Source: Lacrimispora sp. 210928-DFI.3.58 (GTDB lineage: Bacteria; Bacillota; Clostridia; Lachnospirales; Lachnospiraceae). From it: a stretch of DNA of 64,000 nt. Where the stretch lies: the NCBI RefSeq assembly GCF_020554865.1, contig NZ_JAJCIC010000006.1, positions 92,227 to 156,226 on the forward strand, read 5' to 3'. Of the stretch, positions 60,195 through 64,000 are shown piece by piece (position 1 is the stretch's first letter; each line of letters starts with the position of its first letter). Made by a program: the position numbers and the translations under genes. The notes beneath the pieces were generated by a model that was not told where the DNA came from, made no database searches, and saw only the letters and a list, made by a program, of their open reading frames with translations.

Positions 60195-62558
60195 TCACCC
60201 CCCCCCCCGCAAATTTCCCATATCCAGGGATTGGCTCATATCCATAAATATCCACAGTGTCTCCCTGCAGTTTTCCTCGTTATGCTTTGTCCGCATTACG
60301 TACAGATGGATCCAAGAGCCGTCCTGTTTCTGGTATGTAAGCTCCGGCACGGATTCCTCTGCCAGCCTCTTCTCCATATGATCCAAATGGCAGAATTGCT
60401 CAAACTGACTGCTAAACTCTGCCTTTACTAACTGCCTGGCATACCGCCGGAGTCCCCGCTTAAAGGAGCCCCCTTCCTGTTTCAGGATCTCCGAAAAATA
60501 AGACGGAATAAATATATGGCGTACGGCATCCTGCCGCAGATCCACAAAATATACCCCCTTAAACATAGGTGACAGCACGGACAAAAACATATCCATATCC
60601 TGCTTCTGGCGCATCAGCTTTACCGCTCTCTCATCCAGAAGACGGCTTTGCTTCTCTTTTCCATTTTCCGCATAAAACCGCTGTTTATCTATGCGCATGG
60701 CAGCCTCTGCCTTATTTACAAGCTGGCTTATATTGAGATTCCCCTCCTGGCACTGTATTCCCACAGATATTTCATAGCCCAGAGCCCGGATGAAGCTGCG
60801 CGCCGTCTCCGTCTGTTTCCGGATCTTTTCCCTGCTCTTGTTTTCACACAGAACGACAAATTCATCTCCTCCAATGCGGAAAATACGATCTATAGGGAAG
60901 CTGTTCTTTAAGCCCTCTGCTATGCGGATCAGCATCTCATCCCCGGCCTGATGGCCCAGCCTGTTATTGATATCATGGAGCCCGTTGGCGTCAATGTATA
61001 CACAGGAAACAGAAGGCTGCTTTTCCCCGGCCAGTTCCTTTAATATGCTGTGATAATAATTCCTGTTCATCAGCCCTGTCATGGCATCGATCCGGCCCAT
61101 CTGGTCTAAGCGCCTGTAGCTGTTATACTGCTCTATCGTCATTGTGAAGCTTAAGGCCACCTGCTCAAGAGCCTCTGTTGTCTCCCAGTACCGCTCCATA
61201 TTGACAGCTCCCAGCACTCCAATGATCCCCCCGTTCCTCTTCTCAACCGGTATCGCCATCAGGCTGTTTACTCCTTTGTCCCGCAGCCATTTCATCTCCT
61301 CCGGGCTGATATCAGGATCTCCATCTATCTCATGGAGGACAAAACCCTTTTTCTCCTTCAAAAGCTGAAACAGGCCTGGGAACATCTTCCTGTAGGAAAC
61401 ATCCTCATTTTTCTTATCCTCTCTGCAGCTCCAGTACAGCGTTTCCTTTTGGCTGCCTCTCACCCAGAAAAACACTCTCTCAGCAGACAGATATTCTGCA
61501 ATTTTTCTCAAGGCCTTATAAAACTGATCCGGGTCCATATGAGCTGCAAACAGATTCTTTTCCACATCCAAAATATAGGCTATGTTTTTCAGCCCCTGTT
61601 CGCTCTCCCTCTGCTCCCGCCTCATATCCCTCAATGTCCAGAAAAAATAACACCCAAAGGTTATGATCAGCACACCTGCCAGGAGATGGAAAAACACCTG
61701 GATATTTTCCGCATAGGAAAATGCAATGCTTTCAGGCACACTGACGATCACCATCCAGTCCTCTTCCTTCACAGGCGCATAACTCACATAGAAATTTTCT
61801 CCCGCCTTTTGGGACTGAAATACCGTCGTCCCATTTTTTCTCTCTGAAAAGTCCTCTACAAACTGCTCCCTGGTATAGCCTGCCGCCGGATTTCTGTTTT
61901 TCAGGCCCTCCATATTTCCCAGGCTGTCATGCCAGGTATCCAATAGAAAATCTTCCGTCTTTCTATCTACAATATAGATCTGCATACTGTCCCCATAGTC
62001 CCGCACCGCTACGGTGTGAAGCAGCCATTTCAGATCAACCACACCGCAGAGGATACCCACAGTCTCGCCTTTTTGTATAAGGGGAATACAATTCCTGAGG
62101 ATCATCCGCTTTTTGTCCTGGAACACAAGTTCCTGCCGCGCTATATGGACTCCCTGCTGTGCCTCCTCCGCAAAAGACAGCTGTCCCGATACGTCTTCCC
62201 TTCCCCCCTCCTTTAGGAGGATATCGCCAGGAAGCAGTATCTCCAGCCGCGAGATCATGCCTACCCCTTCTGCGGTTCTCATGATCTCCTGTATTCTCTC
62301 ACAGTCCTCCATATCGCACTGCTCCAGCATTTTGGCAGCTGTCTCCAGATACTGCTTGTCCGTAATAAAGTTCCTGTCAATGCTCTGCCCGATCAGTTCC
62401 ACATAATCGGTCAACCGGTCAAAGCACCGCACTCTCTCTGCACTGTAATAGAGCCGCGTTACTACAAGGAGCACGCTCCCCCAGGAAGCCAGCAAAAGAA
62501 GCGTGATCCCTATTCGATTTTTCTGCTTCTTTCTCTTTCGCTCTTTAGCATCCTTCAT
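60195..62558 (-). CDS. Cache-GAF-GGDEF diguanylate cyclase
   Basis: A protein of 787 residues. Helices at ~17-36 and ~290-310 flank a dCache sensor; a GAF-like domain follows (~345-480, SAERVFFWV and SLMAIPVEKRNGGIIGVLGA), then GGDEF (RIFRIGGDEFVVLCE) and a C-terminal PAS-like domain (~665-775). The cyclase site is intact; the inhibitory RxxD reads FPID, so product inhibition is probably lost. The gene ends in an 11-G tract encoding RGGG before the TGA. It overlaps the upstream EAL gene by 14 bases. Confidence 0.92.
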   Translation of the reverse strand: MKDAKERKRKKQKNRIGITLLLLASWGSVLLVVTRLYYSAERVRCFDRLTDYVELIGQSIDRNFITDKQYLETAAKMLEQCDMEDCERIQEIMRTAEGVGMISRLEILLPGDILLKEGGREDVSGQLSFAEEAQQGVHIARQELVFQDKKRMILRNCIPLIQKGETVGILCGVVDLKWLLHTVAVRDYGDSMQIYIVDRKTEDFLLDTWHDSLGNMEGLKNRNPAAGYTREQFVEDFSERKNGTTVFQSQKAGENFYVSYAPVKEEDWMVIVSVPESIAFSYAENIQVFFHLLAGVLIITFGCYFFWTLRDMRREQRESEQGLKNIAYILDVEKNLFAAHMDPDQFYKALRKIAEYLSAERVFFWVRGSQKETLYWSCREDKKNEDVSYRKMFPGLFQLLKEKKGFVLHEIDGDPDISPEEMKWLRDKGVNSLMAIPVEKRNGGIIGVLGAVNMERYWETTEALEQVALSFTMTIEQYNSYRRLDQMGRIDAMTGLMNRNYYHSILKELAGEKQPSVSCVYIDANGLHDINNRLGHQAGDEMLIRIAEGLKNSFPIDRIFRIGGDEFVVLCENKSREKIRKQTETARSFIRALGYEISVGIQCQEGNLNISQLVNKAEAAMRIDKQRFYAENGKEKQSRLLDERAVKLMRQKQDMDMFLSVLSPMFKGVYFVDLRQDAVRHIFIPSYFSEILKQEGGSFKRGLRRYARQLVKAEFSSQFEQFCHLDHMEKRLAEESVPELTYQKQDGSWIHLYVMRTKHNEENCRETLWIFMDMSQSLDMGNLRGGG
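60198..60208. repeat. 11-base poly-G tract (minus strand) at a gene junction
   Basis: Eleven consecutive C on the plus strand, ending one cyclase gene and lying just upstream of the next GTG start. A change to 10 G would carry the frame some 18 codons into the next gene; 12 G would end it at a TAA inside the next gene after about six extra codons. Confidence 0.85.
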
Positions 62559-63858
62559 CTAACAGCCGGTTAGCCTCCTCCACTGATACTGCCTGATAGA
62601 AATAATATCCCTGCATATAATCACTTCCCAGCTGACGGATAAACTCCATCTGCTGTCTTGTCTCCACACCCTCACACAAGACCTCCATATGCAGACTGTG
62701 GGCCAGGGAGATCATCCCCTTTAAAAGAGCAGCTCCCTGCTCCTTCTTCGCTGACTCCAGGACAGAACGGTCGATCTTCACAATGTCAATGGGATAATTC
62801 TTAAAATCTAAAAAAGAAGTATTGCCGCTTCCCACGTCATCCAGAGCGATCCGGAAGCCATACTCCTTGCATTTGGAAATGTTCCTCGCAGCATGCTCCC
62901 TGTCAATCTCCATGGCGTCCTCCGTGATCTCGATGACCAGGTTCATATGGTCAAAGGAATACCTGTCTGCGATTTCCCTGATCCTCTGTGTAAAGTCCGG
63001 CTGCCCGATGGTGATCCTGGTGATATTACAGGAAATGCTCCTGTTTCTTCCCCGCCTGTCCCACTGCTCCAGCAGCCGGCACACCTCCTCAAACATGTAA
63101 AAATCCAAGTCCGCCACATTTCTTTCGCTCTCTATGACCCCAATGTAGCTGGATGGGTAAAGCCTGCCCCTAAGGGGATGCTCCCATCTGGACAGAGCCT
63201 CTGCGCCCACGATCTCCTGTGTCTTGCCGTCAACGACCGGCTGCAGGACCACCTTAAATTCCCTGTCCTCAATGGCCTTGAAAAAACGTTTTTTCAATTC
63301 CCTTCTTTCCCTGTCCTGCTTCAGCATCGTAGTTTGGAAATGCATATAGCCCACATTTTCCCTGATCGCATGGTGATAGCCCTGGCGGGCACAGTATAAA
63401 ACAGTTTCGCTGCGGTCCCTTCTCTCTTTGCTGGTCCGGTATACCCCTCCGTAAAACCTTGTGCTGGCATCCCTCTGGCAGATACGGTCATACTGATTCA
63501 GGCGTTCCAGCATATGTTCCATCCAGGCCTTAAGCTCCGTTTCCCCACGCCATGGACGCAGAATGCCAAAGCCGCCTCCGCTGACTCTCGCCACAACAGC
63601 CCCATTCCCGGCGCCTTTTCTCAGCTCCCCGGCCGCATACTTAAGCCGCCGCTCTGCTTCTGCTTCCCCGTAATACTCGTTAACCTTTTCTATCTGAAAG
63701 CCGATATATATCACACTGCAGCACCTTCTGCACCAGCCTGACCTCTGAAACTGGAAATAGAAATATTTTCTGCTCTTCCTGTACGGATGCCCCAGAAGAC
63801 TCCATGAAGCCCTTGCTTCCGTCAAAATAGCTGCTGCCCTATCCTTCATCTGCGTCAT
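62545..63858 (-). CDS. Degenerate GGDEF-EAL phosphodiesterase (cytosolic)
   Basis: A 437-residue protein with no clear membrane helix. The N-terminal GGDEF-like half is degenerate (RVSGGGFGILRP). The EAL domain is intact: GAEALSRWEHPLRG, SCNITRITIG, EITEDAM, ALDDVGSGNTSF, IVKIDRS and LCEGVETRQQ. It should hydrolyse c-di-GMP. AAGGAG lies before the ATG. First gene of the four-gene operon. The first ~45 residues are unusual and Cys/Trp-rich. Confidence 0.88.
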   Translation of the reverse strand: MTQMKDRAAAILTEARASWSLLGHPYRKSRKYFYFQFQRSGWCRRCCSVIYIGFQIEKVNEYYGEAEAERRLKYAAGELRKGAGNGAVVARVSGGGFGILRPWRGETELKAWMEHMLERLNQYDRICQRDASTRFYGGVYRTSKERRDRSETVLYCARQGYHHAIRENVGYMHFQTTMLKQDRERRELKKRFFKAIEDREFKVVLQPVVDGKTQEIVGAEALSRWEHPLRGRLYPSSYIGVIESERNVADLDFYMFEEVCRLLEQWDRRGRNRSISCNITRITIGQPDFTQRIREIADRYSFDHMNLVIEITEDAMEIDREHAARNISKCKEYGFRIALDDVGSGNTSFLDFKNYPIDIVKIDRSVLESAKKEQGAALLKGMISLAHSLHMEVLCEGVETRQQMEFIRQLGSDYMQGYYFYQAVSVEEANRLLDEGC

Positions 63859-63909
63859 ACTCCTTGCTTTCTGTCACACAAAGCTACACAAAAAGCCCAA
63901 AAAAGGGAC

Positions 63910-63945
63910 AAAAAAAACCGCAGTACAATACGCTTGTACTGCGGT
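63910..63945 (-). terminator. Intrinsic terminator upstream of the c-di-GMP operon
   Basis: ACCGCAGTACAA and TTGTACTGCGGT form a perfect 12-base stem with a 5-base loop; on the minus strand a 7-T run follows. It ends a gene beyond the window. Confidence 0.85.
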
Positions 63946-63957
63946 CAGACTGTAGAC

Positions 63958-63985
63958 AAAGTCCCGAGCGAGAGCTCGGACTTTT
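63958..63985. terminator. Second hairpin at window edge
   Basis: AAAGTCC-GAGC and GCTCGGACTTT pair around GAGA with one bulged C; T-run on the plus side. The edge prevents assigning it to a gene. Confidence 0.5.
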
Positions 63986-64000
63986 CTACATTTATCGCCG

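Noticed and set aside
63958-63985. tRNA or other RNA gene at the right edge
   Set aside because: Only simple terminator-like hairpins are visible.

Overview
The window looks like chromosome of an anaerobic, gut-type Clostridia bacterium (Lachnospiraceae-like). The signs are strong AGGAGG ribosome sites, Firmicute families (DUF4491, DegV, YesM/YesN two-component system, mannose-family PTS with DUF956, YihY/BrkB) and moderate-to-high GC with dense codirectional operons. No rRNA, tRNA or CRISPR array was seen. The species cannot be named from sequence alone.

Layout. 1-16.7 kb is mostly housekeeping: a two-subunit ABC exporter with a divergent LysR regulator, BrkB-like membrane protein, acylphosphatase, 2-hydroxyacid dehydrogenase, cupin, endonuclease III, two small Tudor-like proteins, DUF4491, GNAT, DegV, a MATE exporter, a MoxR-DUF58-DUF4129 operon and a lipoprotein. 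16.7-22.7 kb holds a four-gene transport/amidohydrolase operon with a divergent Crp/Fnr regulator, then a glycine/alanine:cation symporter behind a glycine riboswitch. 22.7-30.4 kb is an AT-rich integrative mobilizable element with a Tn916-type integrase and excisionase, a Rep_trans/MobT relaxase, an oriT-like hairpin and an XRE regulator. Its cargo is a complete pantothenate operon (panG-like, panB, panC, panD). 30.5-38 kb has ApbE, a 1511-residue surface protein, a heptad-repeat coiled-coil protein and a Gfo/Idh oxidoreductase.

38-41.3 kb is a mannose-family PTS operon (IIAB, IIC, IID, DUF956). 41.8-52.7 kb is one glycan-use operon: binding protein, two permeases, YesM-like kinase, YesN-like regulator, GH42, ROK kinase and GH1. 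It should sense, import, hydrolyse and phosphorylate an oligosaccharide. 52.9-56.3 kb carries a double PII-like protein, a DUF1538 membrane protein and a PanE-type reductase. 56.3-63.9 kb is a translationally coupled four-gene cyclic-di-GMP operon with an 11-G tract between two of its genes.

Most notable are: vitamin B5 synthesis as mobile-element cargo; a ~250-bp dispersed hairpin repeat, one copy of which supplies the 3' end of a gene; a possible slippery poly-G switch in the c-di-GMP operon; and a disrupted 5' end of the relaxase gene.
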